Source: an uncultured Ruminococcus sp.
GTDB lineage: Bacteria; Bacillota; Clostridia; Oscillospirales; Acutalibacteraceae
Direction of reading: 5' to 3'
Length of the DNA stretch: 8,565 nt
Assembly (NCBI GenBank): GCA_900554995.1
Contig: USJJ01000039.1
Span: forward strand, 1-8,565
In this document: piece by piece, positions 1 to 6,815 of the stretch
Numbering within the stretch: position 1 is the first letter of the stretch
How the letters are laid out: each line of letters starts with the position of its first letter
The notes under the pieces: model-generated
Told to the model about the DNA's origin: nothing
Seen by the model: the letters and a program-made list of their open reading frames with translations, nothing else
The model's database searches: none
Made by a program: the position numbers and the translations under genes

Positions 1-1
1 A

Positions 2-1237
2 AGCGCAATCCTCTGCACCTCTGACGATGACACGGCGCATCAGGTTGACCTTGCGGCGAAAAACTCTCCGACGCTCAAAACGAAGATTATCGTTGGCGAG
101 CCGAGAGAGGGCTGGCATGACTTCAACGACGAGGTTAAGCTTTTCAGCAAAGAGTTTGAGCGTACAGAGGACAGCGCCTGCGGTAACGACAAGATGCTTA
201 TGTTCTTCACCTCGGGCACAACAGGATATCCGAAAATCGCAACTCATAGCTTTAAATATCCGCTCGGCCATTTCGTAACGGCGAACTACTGGCATTGTGT
301 AAATCCCAACGGACTTCATCTGACAATTTCCGACACAGGCTGGGCAAAGGCGCTTTGGGGCAAGCTCTACGGTCAGTGGCTCTGCGAGGCAGGCATATTC
401 GTTTATGATTTTGACCGTTTCCACGCTTCCGACATTCTTCCGATGTTCAAGAAGTACAACATCACAACATTCTGCGCACCGCCGACGATGTACAGAATGA
501 TGATTAAGGAAGATCTCACCAAGTACGACCTCAGCTCAATCGAGCACGCAACGATCGCCGGAGAGGCTCTCAATCCGGAGGTATTCCGTCAGCTCAACAA
601 GCTTACGGGTCTCAAGGTTATGGAGGGCTTCGGACAGAGCGAGACAACTCTCGTTGTCGGCAATCTTTTCGGATCGGATCATAAGCTCGGCTCAATGGGC
701 AAGCCTGTTCCGACCTTTGACGTTGATATCGTTGATCCCGACGGCAAGAGCGTCGGCGTAGGTCAGGAGGGCGAAATTGTTATCAAGGCGGAGCGTGACA
801 AGGTTCCGTGCGGACTCTTTGTCGGCTACTACGGCGATGAAGAAAAAACCTCCGAATGCTGGCACGACGGACTTTACCACACGGGCGACGTTGCATGGCG
901 GGATGAGGACGGTTTCTACTGGTATGTCGGACGTATCGACGATGTTATCAAATCGTCGGGCTACCGTATCGGACCGTTCGAGATTGAGAACGTTATTATG
1001 GAGCTCCCGTATGTTCTTGAGTGCGGAGTTTCCGCCGCACCGGACGAGGTAAGAGGTCAGGTAGTTAAGGCTTCGATCGTCCTCACAAAGGGAACCGAGC
1101 CGACAGAGGAACTCAAGAAAGAGATCCAGACATATGTTAAGGAGCACACCGCACCATATAAATATCCGAGAATCGTTGTGTTCAAGGACGAGCTTCCGAA
1201 AACAACGAGCGGAAAAATTATCAGAAACAAGCTGTAA
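2..1237 (+). CDS. AMP-forming acyl-CoA synthetase, 5'-truncated
   Basis: ANL-superfamily adenylating enzyme that activates a carboxylic acid with ATP to an acyl-adenylate and transfers it to CoA. The frame is open from base 2, giving 411 residues; relatives are about 550, so roughly 140 N-terminal residues and the start lie outside the window. Visible core motifs, numbered in this fragment: the phosphate-binding loop TSGTTGYPK at 70-78, EGFGQSE at 208-214, the YHTGD adenine/ribose motif near 292-296, the hinge GRIDDVIKSSGYRIG near 310-324, and the C-terminal catalytic lysine in TSGKI at K405. The catalytic set in view is intact. The overall pattern resembles the acetyl-/medium-chain acyl-CoA synthetase branch (ACSM-like), but the substrate cannot be read from motifs. 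It ends at a strong terminator 19 bases downstream, so it closes its transcript. The enzyme is expected to be cytosolic. Confidence 0.93.
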   Translation, partial: SAILCTSDDDTAHQVDLAAKNSPTLKTKIIVGEPREGWHDFNDEVKLFSKEFERTEDSACGNDKMLMFFTSGTTGYPKIATHSFKYPLGHFVTANYWHCVNPNGLHLTISDTGWAKALWGKLYGQWLCEAGIFVYDFDRFHASDILPMFKKYNITTFCAPPTMYRMMIKEDLTKYDLSSIEHATIAGEALNPEVFRQLNKLTGLKVMEGFGQSETTLVVGNLFGSDHKLGSMGKPVPTFDVDIVDPDGKSVGVGQEGEIVIKAERDKVPCGLFVGYYGDEEKTSECWHDGLYHTGDVAWRDEDGFYWYVGRIDDVIKSSGYRIGPFEIENVIMELPYVLECGVSAAPDEVRGQVVKASIVLTKGTEPTEELKKEIQTYVKEHTAPYKYPRIVVFKDELPKTTSGKIIRNKL

Positions 1238-1255
1238 AAATAACGGCGCAATGCA

Positions 1256-1298
1256 AAAAAATTATCAGCCTCCTGCTTTGGGAGGCTGATAATTTTTT
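1256..1298. terminator. Bidirectional rho-independent terminator
   Basis: A perfect 18-bp stem (1256-1273 paired with 1281-1298) encloses the 7-base loop TGCTTTG. The GC core is CAGCCTCC/GGAGGCTG, flanked by an A tract on the left and a T tract on the right, so it can terminate transcription from either side. It lies between two convergent genes: the acyl-CoA synthetase ending at 1237 and the minus-strand gene ending at 1312. Confidence 0.93.
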
Positions 1299-1311
1299 AT
1301 GAAGTTTAGGA

Positions 1312-2250
1312 TTACCAAACGATGTTTGTAAACGTCTCTGTGCTGACTACGTCCTTGACCGATACGTCGCCGAAAATGGAGATCTTTGCCTGAATGTCGG
1401 CGGTTGCGGAAAATTCCGCACTGACGAGCTTTCCTGTTGTCGAATCAACCTTGGCGTAGACATAACCGTCGTGATAGTTCATATTGATTGACTTGATTCC
1501 GGGAACCATATTGCCTGCCTCGGCGGCATCAATAACCGACATAACTCTGCCGTAACTGCTTGCTTCTCCCTTGGCGGGGTTCTGCTCTCTGCCGAGAGTC
1601 AGTCTGATTTCATAATACTTGCCGTTCTTTTTGAGAGTTGCGGAGGCAACGTCCTGTTCTCTGAGCTTGCTTGACCAGTCATAGCCTGCCGCCGGGAAAT
1701 CATCCTTGATGTCGGCACTGCCCTTTTTCATGGTTGTGCTCTTGTTTGCTGCAACGAGTTTTATGAGGCTGGGAGAAATGCCGTCTGTGCTTCCCTTTAC
1801 CTCTCGAACCATCTTCTTGTTGTAGCCGACCTTAGCCGCCTTTGCTTTGTTGAGAGCCGTGTTGCAGTAGCTGATGATCTCAGCCTTTGACATAGCCGAA
1901 TTAGCTGTTTTCTTTGTTGTGCTCTTAGAGCTTGATCCTGTTGAGCTGTTCTGAGAGGAGCCTGTGTCGGCGCTCGGTGCCTGATTGTCTCCGCCCTGAG
2001 ACGCCTCGGTCTGCTCGGTTCCGTTTGCGTCGGTTACGACTTCGGAGCCTGTACCGCCGTCGATAATGCCGTCTGACGGAACACCGTCATCCTGCGAAGC
2101 ATCACCGGTCTGAACGGACGCCGGAACAGCGGTATCCTTTATCATCGTTGCAATTTTGTTTGTGGAAATAATCGCAGACACGCAAATACTCGCAACACAA
2201 AGCAGCGCTGCCGCAGATTTAATAAGCTGCTTTCCTGTTTCATTGGTCAT
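1312..2250 (-). CDS. Membrane-anchored/exported protein of unknown function with low-complexity linker
   Basis: I do not recognise this 312-residue protein. The start is taken at the ATG at 2248-2250 because GGAGG lies 8 bases upstream; an in-frame TTG at 2265 overlaps that Shine-Dalgarno and is unlikely. A hydrophobic segment at residues 12-30 follows a basic stretch and should be an uncleaved anchor or signal peptide; the Cys at 18 and 23 do not sit in a canonical lipobox. Residues about 41-120 are a linker rich in Gly, Ser, Thr, Asp and Gln, ending in a Ser/Thr/Lys run. Residues about 121-312 form a compact domain with alternating hydrophobic, beta-like segments (for example KYYEIRLTLG and GYVYAKVDS). 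The layout suggests a domain held outside the membrane on a flexible stalk. It has its own promoter and lies downstream of, and co-oriented with, lipase 1. Confidence 0.85.
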   Translation of the reverse strand: MTNETGKQLIKSAAALLCVASICVSAIISTNKIATMIKDTAVPASVQTGDASQDDGVPSDGIIDGGTGSEVVTDANGTEQTEASQGGDNQAPSADTGSSQNSSTGSSSKSTTKKTANSAMSKAEIISYCNTALNKAKAAKVGYNKKMVREVKGSTDGISPSLIKLVAANKSTTMKKGSADIKDDFPAAGYDWSSKLREQDVASATLKKNGKYYEIRLTLGREQNPAKGEASSYGRVMSVIDAAEAGNMVPGIKSINMNYHDGYVYAKVDSTTGKLVSAEFSATADIQAKISIFGDVSVKDVVSTETFTNIVW

Positions 2251-2297
2251 AACATTACCCTCCAATAATATTTAATCAGTGGTTACTCGGTATGTTT

Positions 2298-2326
2298 ATA
2301 ATATAATTTATTTGCGGTTTTGTCAA
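2298..2326 (-). promoter_or_regulatory. Sigma-A promoter of the linker-protein gene
   Basis: On the minus strand, TTGACA (2321-2326) is followed after exactly 17 bases by TATTAT (2298-2303). This is a perfect -35 and a 5/6 match to the -10. Transcription would start near 2291, leaving a leader of about 40 bases before the ATG at 2250. Confidence 0.8.
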
Positions 2327-2336
2327 TCCTTTGCCC

Positions 2337-3452
2337 TCAAAGAGAGTTTATCATCGAAAGCAGATCTACCCAGAATATTCTGCCGTTGAAGTTATCCCTC
2401 TGTGCGCCCTGGAGCGTTGTGTGATCGCCCTTGACGATCTCCATAACATTCCAAATTCCGGGCTTGACATTTGAGCTGTCATAGCTGACCGACGGTGCAC
2501 CGATCGGGGCAAGAGCGGAGTAGGTGTTGACAAGACCGTCGTTCGGCAGCCATTTTTCGTCAACGACATAGCCTGCCGGAGTTGTGCCCGTAAATGAACA
2601 GAGAATTTTTGAGGTCTCCGTATACTGTGAGGCGATCAGCTTGCTGTCCGGATGATAAGCTCCGTTTTTGTCCTTGTATGTTCCGTCGCAGGCGTAGGAG
2701 AAATAATAAATACTGTCAATCGTTGAGATTTTTTCGTTGAGCGCCATAGCGTTGTCTATCATCATATCGTAAAGCGCATTGTCGGCAAATTTCGGGATAA
2801 CTGATGCGGCTGAGTTGAAGCCGTTGACTATTGATGTCACGGCATTGTGATCAACGCAGTATGCCGTTGTTCCGTTATGCGGAGCGGAGAGAGTAACAAT
2901 GCAGTAGATCCAGTCCGCCTTGCCGCCCGTAAAAAGAGGCGATATGCCAGACGTACCTTTTTCGGACTCGTCACCGTTTGCCATCAGCTCGGCAAGCAGT
3001 CTGACCGTTGCTCCGCCGAAAGAATGACCGAAGAGATTAACCTTTTTCTCTGCGCTCCAATCGCCGATAAGGCGGCAGTCGGAATAGTCCTTGCCGAATC
3101 GTTCGTGACCGCATTTTTTACTGTGATTTTCGCCGTAATCAGTGACTGTGCCCATAAGCTGAGCGTAAAGCTCGCACGCTCTGTCCCAGGCGCTTCCTCT
3201 CGGGGCTACGCTTGCGGCGTGGCAGTCAAAGCCACGGGCATTGAGATATTTCATAAGGTCGCCGTTCCTGACTCCCCAGTAAGGAAAGACCTTGTATGTA
3301 TCATCATATTCGCCCCATCCCGAAAAGCCGTGGACAAAGACGTTCGAGTATTCGGTCTTAAAGCTGTCTCTGTCAACCTCGGCGTGAGGAATATTGAGCA
3401 TAGGAAAAATGAACATAATAATTGCAGTAACTATTGAGATAAATTTTGTCAT
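2337..3452 (-). CDS. Secreted lipase/esterase, family I.5-like, short-lid paralog (lipase 1)
   Basis: An alpha/beta-hydrolase of 371 residues with an N-terminal signal-peptide-like hydrophobic stretch (about 4-20), so secretion or membrane anchoring is expected. The oxyanion motif HGF is at 41-43. The nucleophile elbow GHSFGG has Ser144, NDG has the acid Asp305 and GDH has His344; the Asp-His spacing of 39 matches the second lipase. By comparison with the zinc-containing thermophilic Bacillus lipases (ligands D61, H81, H87, D238 in L1/T1), Asp90, His110, His116 and Asp229 are the equivalent ligands. From APHNG to the last zinc Asp there are only 38 residues, against 79 in the paralog, so most of the lid is absent. 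AAAGGAAG about 6 bases upstream supports the ATG. Expected reaction: carboxyl-ester or acylglycerol hydrolysis; substrate unknown. Confidence 0.92.
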   Translation of the reverse strand: MTKFISIVTAIIMFIFPMLNIPHAEVDRDSFKTEYSNVFVHGFSGWGEYDDTYKVFPYWGVRNGDLMKYLNARGFDCHAASVAPRGSAWDRACELYAQLMGTVTDYGENHSKKCGHERFGKDYSDCRLIGDWSAEKKVNLFGHSFGGATVRLLAELMANGDESEKGTSGISPLFTGGKADWIYCIVTLSAPHNGTTAYCVDHNAVTSIVNGFNSAASVIPKFADNALYDMMIDNAMALNEKISTIDSIYYFSYACDGTYKDKNGAYHPDSKLIASQYTETSKILCSFTGTTPAGYVVDEKWLPNDGLVNTYSALAPIGAPSVSYDSSNVKPGIWNVMEIVKGDHTTLQGAQRDNFNGRIFWVDLLSMINSL

Positions 3453-3495
3453 ATAAGACTTCCTTTCAAAAAATACTTGCGTTTATTATAAGAAT

Positions 3496-3524
3496 ATATT
3501 ATCATTTAATTGAAAATTTGTCAA
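3496..3524 (-). promoter_or_regulatory. Probable promoter of lipase 1
   Basis: On the minus strand, a perfect -35 TTGACA (3519-3524) is followed after 17 bases by TAATAT (3496-3501). An overlapping GATAAT (3498-3503) at 15 bases is a better hexamer with worse spacing. The -35 lies inside the inverted repeat at 3511-3530. The -35 is secure; the exact -10 is not. Confidence 0.6.
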
Positions 3525-3530
3525 TTTTCA
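3511..3530. promoter_or_regulatory. Inverted repeat, possible operator in divergent lipase 1/PPC region
   Basis: Two perfect 8-base arms, TGAAAATT (3511-3518) and AATTTTCA (3523-3530), are separated by TGTC. It covers the -35 hexamer of the lipase 1 promoter and sits 34 bases before the PPC start codon, so a bound dimeric regulator could affect both genes. No cognate regulator is seen in the window; AT-rich sequence also gives such palindromes by chance. Confidence 0.4.
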
Positions 3531-3563
3531 TTTGACGAAAAATGTCGTGAAAGGGCGGTTGTT

Positions 3564-3983
3564 ATGAATTACAGAAAAGACGGTAATACAATAAGTGTGA
3601 GACTGAATGTCGGCGAAGATATCATTGCTTCATTACTTGAACTCTGCAAAAAGGAGAATATCGGTTTTGCCGAGGTTAACGGTATCGGTGCGGTCAGCAG
3701 AGCAACTGTCGGATTTTATAATCTTGCGCAGGGAAAATATATGCCGAAAACCTTTGACGAGCCGATGGAGATTGTATCGCTCCTCGGCAATATGACGAGG
3801 AAGGACGGCAAGCCGTATCTTCATCTGCACGCATCGTTTTCGGGCGAGGACTGCAATGTCGTCGGCGGACATCTTACCGAAGCAATAATCGGAGTTACGG
3901 CGGAAAGATTTGTCAATATTATCGAAAAAGAGATGGAGCGCCGTGTCGATCCTGTTACGGGAATAAATATTTTCAATATTTGA
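3564..3983 (+). CDS. PPC/DUF296 domain protein
   Basis: A 139-residue single-domain protein of the Plants and Prokaryotes Conserved (PPC, DUF296) family. It has an early GEDII segment (17-21), FAEVNGIGAVSRATVGFYN (35-53), the hallmark LHLHA with His87 and His89, and VGGHL with His103; these three histidines are the conserved, probably metal-binding set. In plants the domain is linked to AT-hooks in DNA-binding proteins; the bacterial stand-alone proteins have no settled function, and no AT-hook is seen here. The ATG at 3564 is chosen because AAAGGG lies 8 bases upstream; a TTG further upstream at 3510 lies in the promoter-like AT-rich region and lacks such a site. It is divergent from lipase 1 and co-oriented with lipase 2, 88 bases away. 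No strong terminator follows. Confidence 0.88.
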   Translation: MNYRKDGNTISVRLNVGEDIIASLLELCKKENIGFAEVNGIGAVSRATVGFYNLAQGKYMPKTFDEPMEIVSLLGNMTRKDGKPYLHLHASFSGEDCNVVGGHLTEAIIGVTAERFVNIIEKEMERRVDPVTGINIFNI

Positions 3984-4011
3984 GCAATTTAGACAGTTTT
4001 TCAATTGTTTC

Positions 4012-4040
4012 TTGACAAAAATTCGAAAATATTTTATTAT
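4012..4040 (+). promoter_or_regulatory. Sigma-A promoter of lipase 2
   Basis: TTGACA (4012-4017), a 17-base spacer and TATTAT (4035-4040): the same hexamers and spacing as the promoter of the linker-protein gene. The start would be near 4047, leaving about 25 bases of leader. An AT-only inverted repeat (ATTTTATT 4031-4038, AATAAAAT 4043-4050) straddles the -10 and start region and could be an operator or chance. Confidence 0.8.
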
Positions 4041-4071
4041 TAAATAAAATAGAAGAGAGCGTGGTGTATTT

Positions 4072-5355
4072 ATGTTTAAGCCTTTAGTCGCAGTTTGGGT
4101 TGCCCTTGTTATGGCGTTCGTCAGCTTTGTGCCGGGGTTTGTTGTGCCCGAGGATAAGTCGACGGCAAACGATAAAAGTTATCCTTACATCTTCGTCCAC
4201 GGATTTCTCGGCTGGGGAGAAGAGGAAGGAATAAACCAGGACTTTTCATATTGGGGAGCAACTTCATGTTACCTGATGCAGAAGCTCAGGGAAAACGGGG
4301 TTGAGTGCCGTGATGCGTCCGTTGGTCCGTTCTCAAGCAATTGGGACAGAGCATGTGAGCTTTACGCCCAGCTCACCGGAACAAAGGTGGACTACGGCAA
4401 GGCTCATTCGGAAAAGCACAACCATCTTCGTTACGGCAGAACATATACCGAGCCGATTGTAGATAACTGGGGGGAAAGGGACGAAAACGGATTAGTTAAC
4501 AAGGTAAACCTTATCGGTCATTCTTTCGGCGGAAATACGATTCGACTTTTGCAGGGGCTTCTTTCAAAGGGCGATTCTGCGGAAGTTGCCGCAACCGATC
4601 CCGATGACATTTCTCCGCTATTCACCGGAGGTAAGCCGAATTATGTGAATTCCGTCACGACAATCTGCACTCCGAATAACGGAACGACACTTGCGTATAT
4701 TGCGGACGATCTCAATCTTATTGAAATCGGGGAGCTGGCATTATTCCTTTACGCTGCGGTCTTAGGACGGTCACCGCTTAACGGATATGTGGATTTCCAC
4801 CTTGAGCAGTTCGGGCTGACTTTTGTTCCCGGAGAGAAAACAACAGTTGCACACGTCCATAAGGCTATCAGTACGATGATGAAGCAGAAATATGATAACG
4901 TTGCTTTTGACCTTTCTTGTGAGGGAGCAAAGGCTCTCAACGACAGGGTAGCTCTTGACGACAACGTTTACTATTATTCCTATGCTTTCAGAACAACGGC
5001 GGACAGCCCTGTTACGGGCAAGCTCCAGATTGCTTTGCCGAGCACGCTGTTTATACTCCGTCCGTTCTCGGAAATGATGGGAGTTTATACATCAAATCCG
5101 AACGCACCGTATCCGATTGATGAATCGTGGGTTGAAAACGACGGACTTGTCAATGTCGTTGCCGCAAAATATCCGTTCGGCGATCCGCATAAGGATTATG
5201 ATTCCGATGATATCCCGACAGGCGTCTGGAATGTTATGCCGCTGAGCACGGGTGACCACGGCAATGCAATCGGAATCGGAGTCGATGAGGATTCGTTACT
5301 TAATTTCTATATGGGTATGATAAAAATGATTGAAAATCAGCCTATAACCGATTGA
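4072..5355 (+). CDS. Secreted lipase, family I.5-like, full-length lid paralog (lipase 2)
   Basis: A 427-residue alpha/beta-hydrolase close in layout to the zinc-dependent Geobacillus lipases. The N-terminal hydrophobic stretch 4-25 is a signal peptide or anchor. The oxyanion motif HGF is at 43-45 and YWG at 60-62. The elbow GHSFGG carries nucleophile Ser151, ENDG carries Asp357 and GDH carries His396. Asp92, His112, His118 and Asp280 match the family zinc ligands in order and spacing (Asp92-His112 is 20 residues, as for D61-H81 in L1). Residues about 205-275 form the lid-bearing insertion, including FHLEQFGLTFVPGE, which parallels the family. The Shine-Dalgarno is weak (GGTG 6 bases from the ATG, or GAGAG about 12 away). 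It has its own promoter and a strong terminator, so it is probably a single-gene unit. Role: hydrolysis of acylglycerols or related esters outside the membrane. Confidence 0.93.
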   Translation: MFKPLVAVWVALVMAFVSFVPGFVVPEDKSTANDKSYPYIFVHGFLGWGEEEGINQDFSYWGATSCYLMQKLRENGVECRDASVGPFSSNWDRACELYAQLTGTKVDYGKAHSEKHNHLRYGRTYTEPIVDNWGERDENGLVNKVNLIGHSFGGNTIRLLQGLLSKGDSAEVAATDPDDISPLFTGGKPNYVNSVTTICTPNNGTTLAYIADDLNLIEIGELALFLYAAVLGRSPLNGYVDFHLEQFGLTFVPGEKTTVAHVHKAISTMMKQKYDNVAFDLSCEGAKALNDRVALDDNVYYYSYAFRTTADSPVTGKLQIALPSTLFILRPFSEMMGVYTSNPNAPYPIDESWVENDGLVNVVAAKYPFGDPHKDYDSDDIPTGVWNVMPLSTGDHGNAIGIGVDEDSLLNFYMGMIKMIENQPITD

Positions 5356-5383
5356 TAAAAATTTAAAAAAACAGAATAAACGG

Positions 5384-5420
5384 GCATCTCCGAGGCAAAT
5401 TAAACTCGGAGGTGCTTTTT
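5384..5420 (+). terminator. Rho-independent terminator of lipase 2, overlapping the spoIVB ribosome site
   Basis: An 11-bp stem, GCATCTCCGAG (5384-5394) with CTCGGAGGTGC (5405-5415), has one T-G wobble and a 10-base loop, followed by TTTTT (5416-5420). It starts 28 bases after the lipase 2 stop. Its 3' arm contains the GGAGGTG that serves the next gene. Confidence 0.88.
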
Positions 5421-5424
5421 CTTG
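5408..5424 (+). promoter_or_regulatory. spoIVB ribosome binding site and TTG start, inside the terminator stem
   Basis: GGAGGTG (5408-5414) lies 7 bases before TTG at 5422, an excellent Shine-Dalgarno that decides this start. The next in-frame ATGs (codons 20 and 21) have no comparable site and would remove most of the N-terminal membrane segment. In any transcript containing 5384-5394 the site would be base-paired and hidden. Confidence 0.8.
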
Positions 5425-6636
5425 AAGCGGTGTATTCGTGTTATAAGTATTATCTGTTTTTTCGCTGCGGGCGTCATTATGATGCTTGTCATTGTCGGCT
5501 ATGTTCGCATACCCGATGAAATGACAATCAGCGAATACGATGAAATGAACGTCGGGAAAACATACGTGTGTCAGGCTCTCGTGAATTACAGCCCTGACGA
5601 CGTTTCTCCCGTCGAGACCGAATATTCAACCTCCGTCAAGCTCTTTAACGTTTTTCCCATAAAATCGGCAAAGGTAAAAGTCTCACGCCGAAAGTACGTT
5701 GTCCCCGGTGGAGACGCTTTCGGAATACGCCTGTATACGAAAGGCGTGATGATTATCCGCATTGACGCAGTAACGACTGCGGCGGGTAATGTAAGTCCCG
5801 GCAAGGCCGCCGGACTGAAAGAAGGGGATATGATAATCTCTGTCGACGGGGTCGAGATTTACCGTAACCGTGAGCTTTCGGCAATGTTTGCGTCGAGCGG
5901 CGGAAAAAAGCTGAAGCTCAGAATCGAGCGTGATTCAAAAAGCAGGGAGATCGAGTTCACTCCCGCACTTTGCTCGGAGGATGCGACCTATAAGGGCGGT
6001 CTCTGGATAAGAGACAGTACGGCAGGGATAGGAACAATAACCTGGCATGACAGGACAAACGGAATTTTTGCAGGTCTCGGTCATGCGGTTTGCGACGCCG
6101 ATACGGGAGAAATAATGCCACTTTCGGGCGGAGATGCGGTCGAAGCCAAGATAAAGGGCTGTTATAAGGGCACAAGTGGCAGCGCCGGAGAACTGTGCGG
6201 TGTGTTTTCCTCGGGAACGATCGGCAGTCTCTATATCAACGGTGAAACGGGTGTTTACGGGATAATGGACAGCTTTGATGAGAACGATAAGGTTGTTCCT
6301 GTTGCGCTCAGGCAGGAGGTAAAGACCGGCGCTGCCCAAATTATATGCACAATCGACGACACAGGCTCGGCATATTACGACATCGAAATCGAGAAAATTT
6401 TCGACGGCAAGGATAACCGGCGCAACCTCGTTCTAAGAGTGACAGATCCTAAGCTGCTTGAGAAAACGGGCGGAATCGTTCAGGGAATGAGCGGCAGCCC
6501 GATAATTCAGAACGGAATGCTTGTCGGTGCGGTAACTCACGTATTTGTCGACGATCCGACCGAGGGCTACGGAATCTTTGCGCAGAATATGACCGAAACC
6601 GCCGAGGGAGTGGAGGACTATCTCAAAGCCTCATAA
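5422..6636 (+). CDS. spoIVB: Stage IV sporulation protein B, PDZ-S55 serine peptidase
   Basis: A 404-residue SpoIVB. In Bacillus subtilis this forespore-made protease crosses into the intermembrane space and cleaves SpoIVFA, releasing the SpoIVFB protease to process pro-sigma-K. An N-terminal membrane segment spans about 7-28. A PDZ domain spans about 105-178, with SPGKAAGLKEGDMIISVDG at its core. The S55 peptidase domain follows: LGHAV with His221, TDP with Asp342 and GMSGSP with Ser357. The Asp-Ser distance of 15 equals that of B. subtilis D363/S378, so the triad looks intact; the conserved tail GAVTHVFVDDPTEGYGIF is present. It starts at TTG from a GGAGGTG site within the upstream terminator. 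GAATA (5374-5378) and CAAATTA (5396-5402) loosely resemble a forespore (sigma-F/G) promoter, which is tentative. An active sporulation pathway is implied but not proved. Confidence 0.95.
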   Translation: MKRCIRVISIICFFAAGVIMMLVIVGYVRIPDEMTISEYDEMNVGKTYVCQALVNYSPDDVSPVETEYSTSVKLFNVFPIKSAKVKVSRRKYVVPGGDAFGIRLYTKGVMIIRIDAVTTAAGNVSPGKAAGLKEGDMIISVDGVEIYRNRELSAMFASSGGKKLKLRIERDSKSREIEFTPALCSEDATYKGGLWIRDSTAGIGTITWHDRTNGIFAGLGHAVCDADTGEIMPLSGGDAVEAKIKGCYKGTSGSAGELCGVFSSGTIGSLYINGETGVYGIMDSFDENDKVVPVALRQEVKTGAAQIICTIDDTGSAYYDIEIEKIFDGKDNRRNLVLRVTDPKLLEKTGGIVQGMSGSPIIQNGMLVGAVTHVFVDDPTEGYGIFAQNMTETAEGVEDYLKAS

Positions 6637-6697
6637 AGTGATGTCAATTTAAACAAATTATTCAAATTAAATTAAAAATAATTTCCTTTTTGTTCCG

Positions 6698-6726
6698 TTG
6701 ACTTTGATACTGCTCTATGTTAGAAT
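6698..6726 (+). promoter_or_regulatory. Sigma-A promoter of the purE transcript
   Basis: TTGACT (6698-6703), a 17-base spacer and TAGAAT (6721-6726), with TG one base before the -10 (6718-6719), making an extended -10. Transcription would begin near 6733, just before the riboswitch. Between the spoIVB stop and this promoter there is only AT-rich DNA, with a weak A/T-only inverted repeat (6655-6662 with 6677-6684) that could terminate spoIVB poorly. Confidence 0.75.
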
Positions 6727-6742
6727 AAAAGCACATAAGAAA

Positions 6743-6815
6743 GGTTCTTTGTGACTGACGGAATTGTGGGTCACCACAGGGGAGCAAGGAACAATACAAG
6801 CCGACCGTCTGGGCA
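6743..6815 (+). promoter_or_regulatory. ZTP riboswitch (pfl motif) upstream of purE
   Basis: Matches the pfl/ZTP aptamer, which binds the purine intermediates ZTP and ZMP. P1 is formed by GTTCTTT (6744-6750) with AAGGAAC (6786-6792). Next come GTGACTGACG, close to the conserved GACUGGCG, a GTGG/CCAC hairpin (6766-6769 with 6774-6777), and the hallmark GGGGAGC (6779-6785). After a linker comes the second conserved half, GCCGACCGTCTGGGCA (6800-6815), which forms P3 and the ligand pocket. The last bases are also the 5' arm of a terminator, the usual arrangement in which ligand binding blocks termination and turns the gene on. ZTP accumulates when 10-formyl-tetrahydrofolate is short. Placement directly ahead of purE fits known targets in purine and folate metabolism. 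Confidence 0.92.

Noticed and set aside
692..1147. Minus-strand open frame of 151 codons inside the acyl-CoA synthetase gene
   Set aside because: The opposite strand codes for conserved ANL-family motifs throughout this stretch; the antisense product shows no family features.
2847..3437. Plus-strand open frame of 196 codons antisense to lipase 1
   Set aside because: It lies entirely within the well-supported lipase 1 gene on the opposite strand, has no recognisable domain and no ribosome site, and fits codon-bias shadowing.
3510..3563. TTG start extending the PPC protein by 18 residues
   Set aside because: The extension crosses the promoter and palindrome region and does not resemble the family N-terminus; the ATG at 3564 has a purine-rich site at proper spacing.
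3633..4004. Minus-strand open frame of 123 codons over the PPC gene
   Set aside because: The plus strand carries the complete conserved PPC domain with its His set; the antisense frame has no support.
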